From RSA9 sp036381195 (GTDB lineage Bacteria; Gemmatimonadota; Gemmatimonadetes; Longimicrobiales; RSA9), in NCBI GenBank assembly GCA_036381195.1, contig DASVDH010000078.1, forward strand, positions 1 through 64,000: a stretch of DNA of 64,000 bases, written 5' to 3'. Of the stretch, positions 35,162 to 43,762 are shown one piece after another; within the stretch, counting starts at the first letter, position 1, and each line of letters starts with the position of its first letter. Position numbers and translations under genes: made by a program. The notes below the pieces were generated by a model that searched no databases, was not told the DNA's origin, and worked only from the letters and a program-made list of their open reading frames with translations.

Positions 35162-36334
35162 ATGAAAGAGGCTGGATTGGATCCGAGGCCAGTCGCGCTC
35201 GAGCGGTGTGACACGTTCGTGGGCAGGACCATGAACTGGCTCTACGACCATCTTCGGGTGGTCCCGCGCCATTCCCCGGTCGTGCTCGCCGACCGGCTGC
35301 AGAACCGGGACGAGTTCCCCGAACTGGTCGCCATGACCCTGCGCAGCTCCGTCGGGGGGCGGATCTGGCGGAGGCTCGCCCCGGAGAGGATGTACCCTGG
35401 CCACGTGCGGACGCTGCGGCGACACGGGCCCAGGTTGCTGCACTCGCACTTCGGCTACGTCGCCGCGGGAGACGACCAGCTCCACGCGGCGCTGGGCGTC
35501 CCCTGGTTCGTGAGCTTCTACGGCGCTGACGTCTACATGCTGGGCAGGCAGCCCGAGTGGGTGGACACGTACGGGCGGGTGTTCGAGAAATGCCAGCGGG
35601 TGCTGGCGCTCGGTCCCCGCATGGCCGAGGAGCTGCAGCGGCTGGGGTGTCCCGCGGAGAAGATCTCGATCCACCCGCTCGGCATCGATCCGGCCGGACT
35701 TCCGAGCGTTCCGCGCGAGCTCCGGAACGGCGAGCCGTTGCGGGTGCTCTATGCCGGCACCTTCCGGGAGAAGAAAGGGATCCCGTACCTGCTGGATGGG
35801 GTCGCGCTGGTGCGTGATGCCGGTGTCCGCGTGGAGCTGCACCTGGTGGGCGATGCGGCCGCGAAGGATGGCGATGCCCAAACGAAGGAGGAGGTGTTCC
35901 GCCGGATCCGCGGACACGGCCTGGAGGACTGCACGCACCACCATTCCTGGCTCCGCTTCGACGATCTCGTGCGGCTCGCCCTGCAGTGCCACGTGTTCGT
36001 GGCCCCGAGCGTCACGGCGAAAGACGGCGATGCGGAAGGAACGCCCTTCGTCATCCAGCAGATGATGGCGACCGGGATGCCCGTGATCTCGACCCTGCAT
36101 TCGGACATCCCCTTCATCTTCGGGCCGCATGCGCACCTCCTGGTTCCGGAGCGATGCGGACAGGCGATCGCTGATCGGCTGAAGGCGTATGCGGAGGAGC
36201 CCTCCCGCCTGACGGAAGACGGCCGACGGCTCGGCAGTCATGTCCGGGAAGCGCTCGACGTGCGCAGGTGTGCGGCTGCGTTGAGTGACCTCTACGACCG
36301 GTACGCGGGGAGCGGGTCGCCCGGGGAGCGGTGA
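35162..36334 (+). CDS. Glycosyltransferase family 4 (colanic-acid WcaL/AmsK-like)
   Basis: 390 residues. LLHSHFGYVAAGD (about 90) and VSFYGADVYML (about 115) are marks of the WcaL/AmsK group of GT4 enzymes. The donor domain has LYAGTFREKKGIPYLLDGV near 195 and a GDAEGTPFVIQQMMATG segment near 287 with the EGTPxxxxE-like motif, here Q in place of the second E. Retaining transferase; linkage unknown. It starts 25 bases after the upstream stop, with AGGAAAGG a little far from the ATG. It ends the operon and is convergent with the flippase gene. Confidence 0.92.
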   Translation: MKEAGLDPRPVALERCDTFVGRTMNWLYDHLRVVPRHSPVVLADRLQNRDEFPELVAMTLRSSVGGRIWRRLAPERMYPGHVRTLRRHGPRLLHSHFGYVAAGDDQLHAALGVPWFVSFYGADVYMLGRQPEWVDTYGRVFEKCQRVLALGPRMAEELQRLGCPAEKISIHPLGIDPAGLPSVPRELRNGEPLRVLYAGTFREKKGIPYLLDGVALVRDAGVRVELHLVGDAAAKDGDAQTKEEVFRRIRGHGLEDCTHHHSWLRFDDLVRLALQCHVFVAPSVTAKDGDAEGTPFVIQQMMATGMPVISTLHSDIPFIFGPHAHLLVPERCGQAIADRLKAYAEEPSRLTEDGRRLGSHVREALDVRRCAAALSDLYDRYAGSGSPGER

Positions 36335-36349
36335 TGGTGCCGTTGCGGC

Positions 36350-37825
36350 TCAGCTCGCGACCTGCGGCTCCGGCCTCTGGCTCCGCCGCATCGAGCGGAT
36401 CAGGTCGCGGAGCTCGGAGATGACCGGCAGCCCGGTGGCGAGCACGAGAGCCGAATAGCTGACCATGCCGAGCCCCACGAGGACAACGAGCGTCGTCGCG
36501 GGTGACCAGCTCGCGGGGAGCAGGTGCCCGGCGGCCCAGACGAGAACGGCCATCGCCATGGCGCAGAGGAGCGGGCCGCTGACCGAGCGCGCGACCTCGG
36601 AGAAACGCAGGTCGATGAGGCGTCCCGCGATGGCGATGCACGGGTAGCAGATCACCACGTTCGCCAGGAAGTACCAGAGCGCGACGGCCTGCACGGTCCC
36701 CTGGAGGACCCCGACGACGATCCCGACGATCAGCGTTCCGGATCCTCCGACCCCCCACCAGAACATCCGGTCGGTCCGGCCCTGCGATGTGTAGATCCAC
36801 CCCGTCGGGCTGCACATGGACTGGATGACGCCGACGAAGCAGAGGATGCGGAGCAGCGGCGCGACTCCGATCCACCGCTCGCCGAAGAGCGTCAGGACGA
36901 AGGGTTCCGCGACCACGACGAGGCCCAGCATCATCGGGAAGGCGATCAGCGCGATCGTCGGCATGGCGCGCAGGTAGATCCGCTTGACGCGCGCCCGATC
37001 CTGCTGGATGGACGACAGCGCCGGGAACATGACGTTACCGAGCACGGAGATCACCTCGCTGATCGGGAGGAGCATCAGGCTGTACGCCCGGCTGTAGATG
37101 CCGAGGGGGGCGGATCCGAGAAACTTGCCGATCAGCAGGTTGTCGGCGTTGCGGGCCCAGTAGTTGATCACCCCGAAACCGACGAGGTTGCTGCTGTAGC
37201 CCAGGAGCTCGCGGACCGCGGAAACCGAGAACTGCAGGGTCGGCCGCCAGCGCGAGAATGCGAGGGCGAGGCCGCTGGTGGAGGCCGCCGAGACGAGTCC
37301 CTGGATGACGAGGGCCCACGCCCCCAGGCCGGCGTAGGCGAGCCCCACCGCGACGATCCCGGCCACCAGGGCGGCGAGGACGTTCAGGGCGGCGACGCGG
37401 TCGAACGCCATGCGCCTGCGGAGGAGCGCGGCGGGGACGATGCCGAACGCGCTCAGCAGGAAATTCAGCCCGATCGCCCGAGTGATGCCCACGAGCATCG
37501 GGGTCTCGTAGAAGGTCGCAACGAAGGGTGCGGCGACCCAGAAGACGGTCGCGAGCAGCGCGCCCGCCGCGACGTTCACCCAGAAGATGCTGGCGAGGTG
37601 GATGGGCCGGAGGTCGGGCCGATAGACGACGGCGGAACTGAACCCGAACTCGGCGAACAGGGTCGCGAAGCCGATGAACACGGCGACCATGCCGACGAGG
37701 CCGTAGTCCTCCGGAAGGAGCAGGCGGGCGAGGATGACGGAGAGCGTGAACTGGATCGCTTGCTGGATGACACGCGCGACGGTGTTCCAGGCGATGCCCG
37801 TGACTGTGCGCTCCTTCAACGACAT
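36350..37825 (-). CDS. Second flippase, WzxC-like (MOP superfamily)
   Basis: 491 residues with 12-14 membrane spans. LARLLLPEDYGLVGMVAVF and GFSSAVVYRPDL near the N-terminus match the WzxC/polysaccharide-export flippases. The open frame extends to 38311, but ATG 37825 begins the conserved LKERTVTGIAWNTVARVIQQ segment. Only 22 bases separate it from the GT39-like gene upstream on the same strand, and 15 bases separate its stop from the convergent GT4. Distinct in sequence from the flippase at 20942. Confidence 0.92.
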   Translation of the reverse strand: MSLKERTVTGIAWNTVARVIQQAIQFTLSVILARLLLPEDYGLVGMVAVFIGFATLFAEFGFSSAVVYRPDLRPIHLASIFWVNVAAGALLATVFWVAAPFVATFYETPMLVGITRAIGLNFLLSAFGIVPAALLRRRMAFDRVAALNVLAALVAGIVAVGLAYAGLGAWALVIQGLVSAASTSGLALAFSRWRPTLQFSVSAVRELLGYSSNLVGFGVINYWARNADNLLIGKFLGSAPLGIYSRAYSLMLLPISEVISVLGNVMFPALSSIQQDRARVKRIYLRAMPTIALIAFPMMLGLVVVAEPFVLTLFGERWIGVAPLLRILCFVGVIQSMCSPTGWIYTSQGRTDRMFWWGVGGSGTLIVGIVVGVLQGTVQAVALWYFLANVVICYPCIAIAGRLIDLRFSEVARSVSGPLLCAMAMAVLVWAAGHLLPASWSPATTLVVLVGLGMVSYSALVLATGLPVISELRDLIRSMRRSQRPEPQVAS

Positions 37826-37847
37826 CGAGGGATCTCGCTCCGCAGTC

Positions 37848-39542
37848 TCACTGAGAAGAGACCCGCGCGACTCCAGCGGGGCAGGCGCTGGCATCGGCTG
37901 CAGGGTTGCGCCACCGGAACGCAGTGAGCCGGAGGCCGGCAGGGAGTGAGAGGGTCTCCGTATGGTCCCGCAGGTAAGCAGCGGTGGCTGGAGGCACCGA
38001 CCAGGTCTGGCCCAGGTGCTTGTCCTCGACGACGACGAGGCCGCTGCGCTGGCACGCGATGAGGCGCGCCACGGATTCCGGGTGCGTGATGGTCGGCCGG
38101 AGCAGGTTGGACGCGATCGAGAACTCGGGTTCGCTCCCGAGCGCGGTGGCGGAGAGGACCACGTCCACGCGGCCGAGATAGAAGAGGGCCTTGAGGCCCG
38201 ATGACGACACGATGACGGCGGAGCTGTCCACGACGGTTCGCAAGGCAGCGGTCGCCGCCGCCCAATCGGGCTCGCCTCGATAGAGGATGGGCGCGGCCCA
38301 GTCCGCGTCATCGACCGTCAGCATCTTGTAGCTCAGCCGGTAGGCGCTGTTGGCGGTGACCAGGTAGCCGATGACGATCGCGAGCGAGACCTTCGTTGCG
38401 GGCGCGGCGAGCCGCCGGGCAGTGGCGGGCCAGCGAGCGCTGTGCCACAGGGCCCGCACCCGCCGGGAGGTCCACCGTAGCGCCGCCGCCGCGGCGATGC
38501 CCCACAGGGCGAAGAGGAGCGGCATCGCGTAGAACAGGAAGCGCGGGTTCTTCCAGGCCGCGAGCGAGTGGGTCGCGAACGCGATCAGGAAGATGGCGCC
38601 GGCGAACGCCGCGAACCGCGGGTGGCGGTGCAGGGCCACGACGAGCACGATGGGCAGCAGGGACCACATCGTGGGATAGCCGTCGAGCAGGAAGCGGACG
38701 TAGTAGAGAGGATCGTCCGCCATCCCCGCGGCCCAGAGGTCGGCGTAGGTGAAGAGCTCGAGGTAGCGCGGGAGCAGACGGCGGGCCGCGAAGGCGGCCG
38801 GCAGTGATGCGACGAGCAGAGCGGGAAGCCACCACCGCCATCGACGCCCGACCGCCGCGAGGGTCTCGCCGCGGACGAGCAGCAGCAGTGCGGCGAGGGT
38901 GACGCCTCCCAGCCCGATCACGGTCGTGACCTGCAGATGATACGCCAGCCCGAACGCGCCGAACGCGCCCGCGATGAGCGCTGCGCGGCGGGCCGAGGAC
39001 AGGGGCGCTGTGCAGAGGTGGAACACCGCGATCGCGCCCAGCAGGAAAAGCAGCGCATGGATCGTGTAGAAGCGCGTGAGCTGGGAGAGATAGAGCGCAG
39101 TGGGGTCGAGGCACAGGAAGAGCGCGGCGAGCCACGCCGCGGCGCGCCCGGCAACGGATCGCGTCCAGAGGAACAGGACCGCGATGAGCGCCGTGCCGGC
39201 GAGCACGGCCGGGATCCGCGCGACGACCACGCTCTCGCCGAAGAGCCGGAACATCGCTGCGACGAGATACGTGAACGCGCGCGCCCGCGTGTACATGCCG
39301 CCATCCTCTCCGAGGCGGAGCGTTCCATCCTCGAGGAGCGAACGTGCGGCGAGGATGTGGTTCAGCTCGTCGACCTGGACCGTGTGGTCGAGCCGGATCG
39401 AGCGGATGGCCAGCGCAATGGCCGTGAGGAGCGCCAGATCCCGCCACGGGATGCCCCCGAGCGCCGCGGTGGCATGGAAGGGAGCCGCGCGGGGAAGCAC
39501 CCGGCTCCCGGTCTCAGGCACAGCGATCCCGGTCGATCCCAT
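37848..39542 (-). CDS. GT39/PMT-like polytopic glycosyltransferase
   Basis: 564 residues, about 11 spans. Early loop VDELNHILAARSLLEDG carries the DE pair typical of the catalytic loop in GT39/ArnT-type enzymes, and ALYLSQLTRFYTIHALLFLL the second loop. The C-terminal third is soluble and periplasmic. It would transfer a sugar from polyprenyl phosphate to an acceptor on the outer face of the inner membrane. ATG 39542 has GAGGG at a usable distance; the longer open frame upstream has no homology. Confidence 0.85.
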   Translation of the reverse strand: MGSTGIAVPETGSRVLPRAAPFHATAALGGIPWRDLALLTAIALAIRSIRLDHTVQVDELNHILAARSLLEDGTLRLGEDGGMYTRARAFTYLVAAMFRLFGESVVVARIPAVLAGTALIAVLFLWTRSVAGRAAAWLAALFLCLDPTALYLSQLTRFYTIHALLFLLGAIAVFHLCTAPLSSARRAALIAGAFGAFGLAYHLQVTTVIGLGGVTLAALLLLVRGETLAAVGRRWRWWLPALLVASLPAAFAARRLLPRYLELFTYADLWAAGMADDPLYYVRFLLDGYPTMWSLLPIVLVVALHRHPRFAAFAGAIFLIAFATHSLAAWKNPRFLFYAMPLLFALWGIAAAAALRWTSRRVRALWHSARWPATARRLAAPATKVSLAIVIGYLVTANSAYRLSYKMLTVDDADWAAPILYRGEPDWAAATAALRTVVDSSAVIVSSSGLKALFYLGRVDVVLSATALGSEPEFSIASNLLRPTITHPESVARLIACQRSGLVVVEDKHLGQTWSVPPATAAYLRDHTETLSLPAGLRLTAFRWRNPAADASACPAGVARVSSQ

Positions 39543-39952
39543 GACGGAGCCCTCGTGAGGAGAGCGCCCACCGGTCTGCCGTCCCGACCCGTCGGTCGGT
39601 TCGGCGAGAGCGACGCACGCCCTGGCGTCGCGGGGCAGGAGAAAAACGAGCGGCGCACGCCGGTGGCGGTGCCGGGCCGGCGCGGCCGCAGCCGCCGGGT
39701 CGCGTGCAAAGTCTGTGCACCCGGAGGGCATCGCCGGACGGGCGGGCCGAGGGCGGCAGGCACGCGGCGCGGCCGCGGGTTCGGCGCACCTGGCAGCCGG
39801 GGGGCTGTGGTCAGGCGGGGCAATGTGTAGCGCGGCCGCAACGCCGCGGCCGAGCCGGCGGCGGGCACGCCGGCGCCGGCGCGAGGGTCGCAGGCGAGCG
39901 GCCGGCGAACGCGTTGCGTGGTACTCGCCTTGCAACTCCGCGGTGGGCTGGA
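39543..39952. other. Divergent intergenic region, 410 bases
   Basis: Between the GT39-like gene (-) and a GT4 gene (+). Contains a sigma-54-like element at 39919-39934 and a weaker overlapping one at 39903-39918. No gene or other structure is recognised. Confidence 0.5.
39919..39934 (+). promoter_or_regulatory. Candidate sigma-54 promoter before a GT4 gene
   Basis: TGGTACT-CGCC-TTGCA matches the consensus at 10 of 12 positions with GG and GC ten bases apart. The predicted transcription start near 39945 leaves only about 8 bases before the ATG at 39953, so either the leader is very short or translation starts later than annotated. Confidence 0.4.
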
Positions 39953-41095
39953 ATGCACAGCGATCCCGAACGCGCCGCCGCACGCCTCTCGATCCTGCAC
40001 GTGCTCGCCCCGGCCCGGGTCGGCGGTCTCGAGCGCGTGGTCCATGCCCTTGCGATCGGCCAGCATCGGGCCGGGCACGATGTCCGGGTCGCAGCGGTCC
40101 TGGAGCCCGGGGCGGAAGAGCATCCGTTCGTGCGCCCGCTGGAGGATGCCGGCGTTCCCGTCGTGGGGATCGTGCTCGGCTCCCGATCCTACCTGCGGGA
40201 AAGGCGGGATGTTGCGCGGATCTGCCGGGCAGGGCGGCCCGCGGTGATGCACACGCACGGGTACAGGACGGATGTTCTGCATGGCGGGCTCGCGCGGTCG
40301 CTGGCCATCCCGGTGGTGACGACGGTGCACGGCTTCACGGGTGGCGGCCTGAAGAACCGGGTGTACGAGTGGCTGCAGCGCCGCGCGTTCCGCCGGTTCG
40401 ACGCGGTGGTCGCCGTGTCGCGTCCACTGGGCGAGGCGCTCGGTCGCGCGGGCGTGCCGCGGCACCGGCTGCACGTGGTCCCCAACGCGTGGCCGGGGGA
40501 CCGTCACCTGGAGGAGCGTGACGCGGCGCGGAGAGCTCTCGGCGTTCCGGCGGACGCCTTCCACATCGGCTGGGTCGGCCGCCTCAGCCCCGAGAAGGGG
40601 CCGGATGTGATGCTGGAGGCGCTGGGACAGCTGCGGGACCTGCCGTTCGTCGCTTCCTTCATCGGAGCCGGGCCGGAGCAACCGGCGCTGGAGCGGCGGG
40701 CCGCGCGGCTGGGCCTCGCGAAGCAGGTCCTGTGGCACGGCGTGCTGCCGGAAGCGGGCCGGTGGTTCCGCGCATTCGACGTGCTGGTGCTGAGCTCGCG
40801 CAGCGAAGGGACGCCGATCGTGCTCTTCGAGGCCATGGCGGCCGGCGTGCCGATCGTGGCGACGCGGGTCGGCGGTGTGCCCGATGTGCTGGGCGAGGGC
40901 GCGGCGCTGCTCGTGGAGCCGGAGGCGCCGGCGGCCATCGCCCGCGCGCTCCGCGCGATTCACGAAGCGCCGGCCGCGGCAGCCGAGCGGGCGCGCGCGG
41001 CGCGCGAGCGGCTGGCGCGCGAGTTTTCCATGGAGCCGTGGCTGGCCCGCTACGAAGCGATCTACCGGGCCGTGGCGCGGCAGCAGCGCGCCTGA
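39953..41095 (+). CDS. Glycosyltransferase family 4
   Basis: 380 residues. LSILHVLAPARVGGLERVV is the acceptor-domain start with the GG(x)E/R loop; HTHGYRTDVLHGG near 100, WVGRLSPEKGPDVMLEAL near 204 and SSRSEGTPIVLFEAMAAGVP near 281 with the EX7E motif complete it. Retaining transferase, linkage unknown. ATG 39953 lies about 12 residues before the first strand. No ribosome site is obvious. It heads a two-gene unit with the following GT2. Confidence 0.92.
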   Translation: MHSDPERAAARLSILHVLAPARVGGLERVVHALAIGQHRAGHDVRVAAVLEPGAEEHPFVRPLEDAGVPVVGIVLGSRSYLRERRDVARICRAGRPAVMHTHGYRTDVLHGGLARSLAIPVVTTVHGFTGGGLKNRVYEWLQRRAFRRFDAVVAVSRPLGEALGRAGVPRHRLHVVPNAWPGDRHLEERDAARRALGVPADAFHIGWVGRLSPEKGPDVMLEALGQLRDLPFVASFIGAGPEQPALERRAARLGLAKQVLWHGVLPEAGRWFRAFDVLVLSSRSEGTPIVLFEAMAAGVPIVATRVGGVPDVLGEGAALLVEPEAPAAIARALRAIHEAPAAAAERARAARERLAREFSMEPWLARYEAIYRAVARQQRA

Positions 41096-41123
41096 CGGGC
41101 GCGCAGCGACAACCCGACCGACG

Positions 41124-42299
41124 ATGCCGATCCTCTATTCCATCGCCTGCGTCTCCATCGCGCTGATCCTTTACACCTACGCGGGCTATCCACTCATCCT
41201 GGGCGTGCTGGGCCTGCTGCGCCGGCGGCCGCGGCCGCCGGCGCCCCCGGCGGTCTGGCCGATGGTCAGCATCAGTCTCCCGGTCTACAACGAGGAAGCG
41301 CAGATCGGGCAAACCCTGGAGAGTCTGCTCGCGCTGGACTACCCGCGGGACCGATTGCAGATCGTGGTGATCTCGGATGCGTCGACCGACCGGACGGACG
41401 AGATCGTCAAGGGGTTCGCGGATCGCGGCGTCGAGCTGCTCCGCCTGGCGCGGCGCGGTGGGAAGACCGCCGCGGAGAACGTGGCGCGCTCGCACCTGCG
41501 CGGGGAGATCGTCGTCAACACGGATGCCTCGATCAGGCTGGCGCGGGATTCGATCAAGGCGCTGGTCGCGTGGTTCGGCGACCCGACGGTGGGGGTCGCA
41601 TCGGGCAGGGACGTGAGCATCAGCCGCGTGTCCCGCGATGCGAACACGGGCGAATCGGGTTACGTGGGATACGAGATGTGGGTGCGCAGCCTCGAGACGC
41701 GGGTGGACGGGATCGTCGGCGCGTCGGGGAGCCTCTACGCGATTCGGGCGGAGCTGAACAGGCACGTGCTGCCGGAGGCGTTGAGCCGGGACTTCGCGGC
41801 GGCGCTGGTCGCCCGCGAGGCGGGGTATCGCGCCGTATCCGTTCCCGAGGCGGTGTGCTACGTGCCACGCGCCCCCTCGTTGCGCCGCGAGTACCGGCGA
41901 AAGGTCCGGACGATCACGCGAGGGCTCGGGACGCTCCATTACAAGCGCCACCTCCTGAACCCGCTGCGCTACGGCGTGTTCGCGTGGATGCTCTTCAGCC
42001 ACAAGCTGTGCCGCTGGCTCGTGCCCTGGGCGCTGGCGATGCTCGCGGTCGCAGTTGCGGCGCTGGCGCTGGTCGAGCCGTGGGCGCGGGTGGCCGCGGG
42101 CGCGATGGGCCTCGGGCTCGCGCTCGCGGGCGCGGGATGGTTGTGGCCGACGGAGCGAGGCATGCCCCGGTTGCTCGGGATCCCGGCGTACCTCGTCGCC
42201 GGCAACATTGCGGCGCTGCACGCATGGATCCGGGCGTTCCGGGGCCAGCTGAATCCGATCTGGGAGCCGACGCGGCGGGAGCCCGTGCGGGCCGGGTGA
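41124..42299 (+). CDS. Membrane GT2 (processive-type layout)
   Basis: 391 residues. One N-terminal span (about 4-30), a GT-A domain with SISLPVYNEEAQIGQTLESL, VISDASTDRTDEI and VNTDASIRLARD, and about three C-terminal spans. EALSRDFAAALVAREAG places the base aspartate, and RREYRRKVRTITRG stands where processive enzymes have QxxRW, so that motif is altered. The layout resembles IcaA/HyaD-like synthases. It may polymerise or add single sugars. It starts 28 bases after the GT4 stop. Confidence 0.9.
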   Translation: MPILYSIACVSIALILYTYAGYPLILGVLGLLRRRPRPPAPPAVWPMVSISLPVYNEEAQIGQTLESLLALDYPRDRLQIVVISDASTDRTDEIVKGFADRGVELLRLARRGGKTAAENVARSHLRGEIVVNTDASIRLARDSIKALVAWFGDPTVGVASGRDVSISRVSRDANTGESGYVGYEMWVRSLETRVDGIVGASGSLYAIRAELNRHVLPEALSRDFAAALVAREAGYRAVSVPEAVCYVPRAPSLRREYRRKVRTITRGLGTLHYKRHLLNPLRYGVFAWMLFSHKLCRWLVPWALAMLAVAVAALALVEPWARVAAGAMGLGLALAGAGWLWPTERGMPRLLGIPAYLVAGNIAALHAWIRAFRGQLNPIWEPTRREPVRAG

Positions 42300-42301
42300 G
42301 C

Positions 42302-42324
42302 GCGGGCGGGGGACGCCCGCCCGC
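42302..42324 (+). terminator. Perfect nine-base hairpin after the GT2 gene
   Basis: GCGGGCGGG pairs perfectly with CCCGCCCGC across a five-base loop, two bases after the stop at 42299 and before a convergent gene. There is no T-run, but position and strength suit a terminator. Confidence 0.5.
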
Positions 42325-42415
42325 AGGATGCGGGTTGCCCTCCGCCTTGACGGCGCGACCCTCGCGCGTGCGGATGTCCAGGGCGGATCGTGCCGGGGCG
42401 ACGCGGCCGGCGTCC

Positions 42416-43762
42416 TCAGGCCGGCCGGGGGCCGGACGGGCCGTCGGCCTTTCTCAGCAGCCGGTCCATCTCGCTTGCGAGCGTCGGGTAGTCGATGGCG
42501 GCCGCGGGCTCGATCCGGGCGGGCTGCGCCCGCAGCCACAGCCGCCGGAGGACGGAGACGATCCCGTCGATGTCCGTCGGCTCGCACGCGATCGCGCCGA
42601 TCCGGCGCGCCTCCCGCGCGGCAGCGCTCGATGACTCCCCGATGACGAGCGTCGGCAGCCCCAGCGCCACGCACTCGTAGAGCTTGGCGGGGACCTGCAT
42701 CTCCTGATCCTGGGCCAGGACCAGCGCGAGGTGCGACCGGCAGAGGAGGCCGAGGGCCTCGTCGCGCGGCAGGATGCCGTGCGTCTCGACGATGTCGCCG
42801 AGCGCGCCGGCCGCGACCTGTTCGCGGAGGCGCGCCTCGTGAGGACCGGCGACCGCGCCGGCGAGGTGCAGCCGCGTCATCGCCCGGGCGTCCGGGTGCT
42901 CGGCCAGGAACCCACCCAGCGCCGCCAGGACGGGCCCGAGGTCGCGGCCCGCGTAGAGCGTGCCGACGTGCGCGACCGAGAGGCCTGGCCCCGGCTCGGC
43001 GCTCCGCGCCGGGAGAGGTTCGGGGTCGATTCCGTTGGGGATCCACTCCACGGCGAGCGTGGGATACTTGCGACGCGCGGCTTCCGCGAACTCGGCGGTG
43101 TTGGCAATGACGAGGGCCGCGCGGCGGAGCACCGCGCGCTCGAGACGTGGGGTCAGCCAGCGGGCGACGCGGGAGGAAGAAAGGCCCGTGCTCCAGGTCT
43201 TGCCGAGCAGGTCCGACCACGGGTCGCGCATGTCGACGCGGTGGAGTCCGGGTCTCCCGAGAGTGGCGAGCATCCCGGCGACATGGGCCGAGTGTGGCGG
43301 GCCGCTGCTGACGACTGCGTCGAAGGCCATGCGCCGCAGCAGGCGGCGCGCCGCCAACGCGCTCTTCAGCACCCAGCCGCGGGCGTAGTCCGGGAGCTCG
43401 AGCAGGATGGCGAGCTCGGCCCGGATGCGCTGGAGCGGGGTGGGCGCCGACTCCGTGGCCGGGCCCGCGGCGCCGGAGCCAGTCGGTGCGCCGGGACGCG
43501 CGGAGCGGATCCGGCGTGCGACGGCGTTGTAGGCGTCGTTGAGCGTGCGCGCCCGACGGCAGGTGTGCACGTGGACGCCGGGGACGGCCGTCGCCGCCTC
43601 GGCCGCGGTGATCACGTGCACCTCCCAGCCGAGGCGGGCGAGGTACTTGGCGTACCCAGCCCAACGCAGTCCGCCGACCGACCCGTCCGGCGGGTAATGA
43701 TACGTGATCACGAGCAACCGCCGTGCGGCGGCGCCGGCCGTTCCCGGCTCTCGATCGCTCAC
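42416..43762 (-). CDS. Glycosyltransferase family 4
   Basis: 448 residues. LLVITYHYPPDGSVGGLRWA opens the acceptor domain; the central VVSSGPPHSAHVAGMLA and DMRDPWSD, then WIPNGIDPEP and VAHVGTLYAGRDLGPVL, lead to VPAKLYECVALGLPTLV with the late conserved glutamate. A variable insert near 90-115 is low-complexity. Starts with GTG at 43762, overlapping the ATP-grasp stop (GTGA). The frame continues upstream to 44326, but those residues are a shadow of the ATP-grasp gene. Confidence 0.9.
   Translation of the reverse strand: MSDREPGTAGAAARRLLVITYHYPPDGSVGGLRWAGYAKYLARLGWEVHVITAAEAATAVPGVHVHTCRRARTLNDAYNAVARRIRSARPGAPTGSGAAGPATESAPTPLQRIRAELAILLELPDYARGWVLKSALAARRLLRRMAFDAVVSSGPPHSAHVAGMLATLGRPGLHRVDMRDPWSDLLGKTWSTGLSSSRVARWLTPRLERAVLRRAALVIANTAEFAEAARRKYPTLAVEWIPNGIDPEPLPARSAEPGPGLSVAHVGTLYAGRDLGPVLAALGGFLAEHPDARAMTRLHLAGAVAGPHEARLREQVAAGALGDIVETHGILPRDEALGLLCRSHLALVLAQDQEMQVPAKLYECVALGLPTLVIGESSSAAAREARRIGAIACEPTDIDGIVSVLRRLWLRAQPARIEPAAAIDYPTLASEMDRLLRKADGPSGPRPA

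Noticed and set aside
39700..39725. GTGCAAAG and nearby G-rich sequence before the GT39-like gene as another GEMM-like RNA
   Set aside because: There is no CAAACC element, no A-rich loop on a stem and no second arm; the similarity is a few bases only.
40659..43664. A 1001-codon open frame on the minus strand, and similar long frames (for example 14831-17281)
   Set aside because: They lie over well-supported genes on the other strand or in another frame, are rich in Arg/Pro/Ala, and show no domain. They are shadows caused by high GC.
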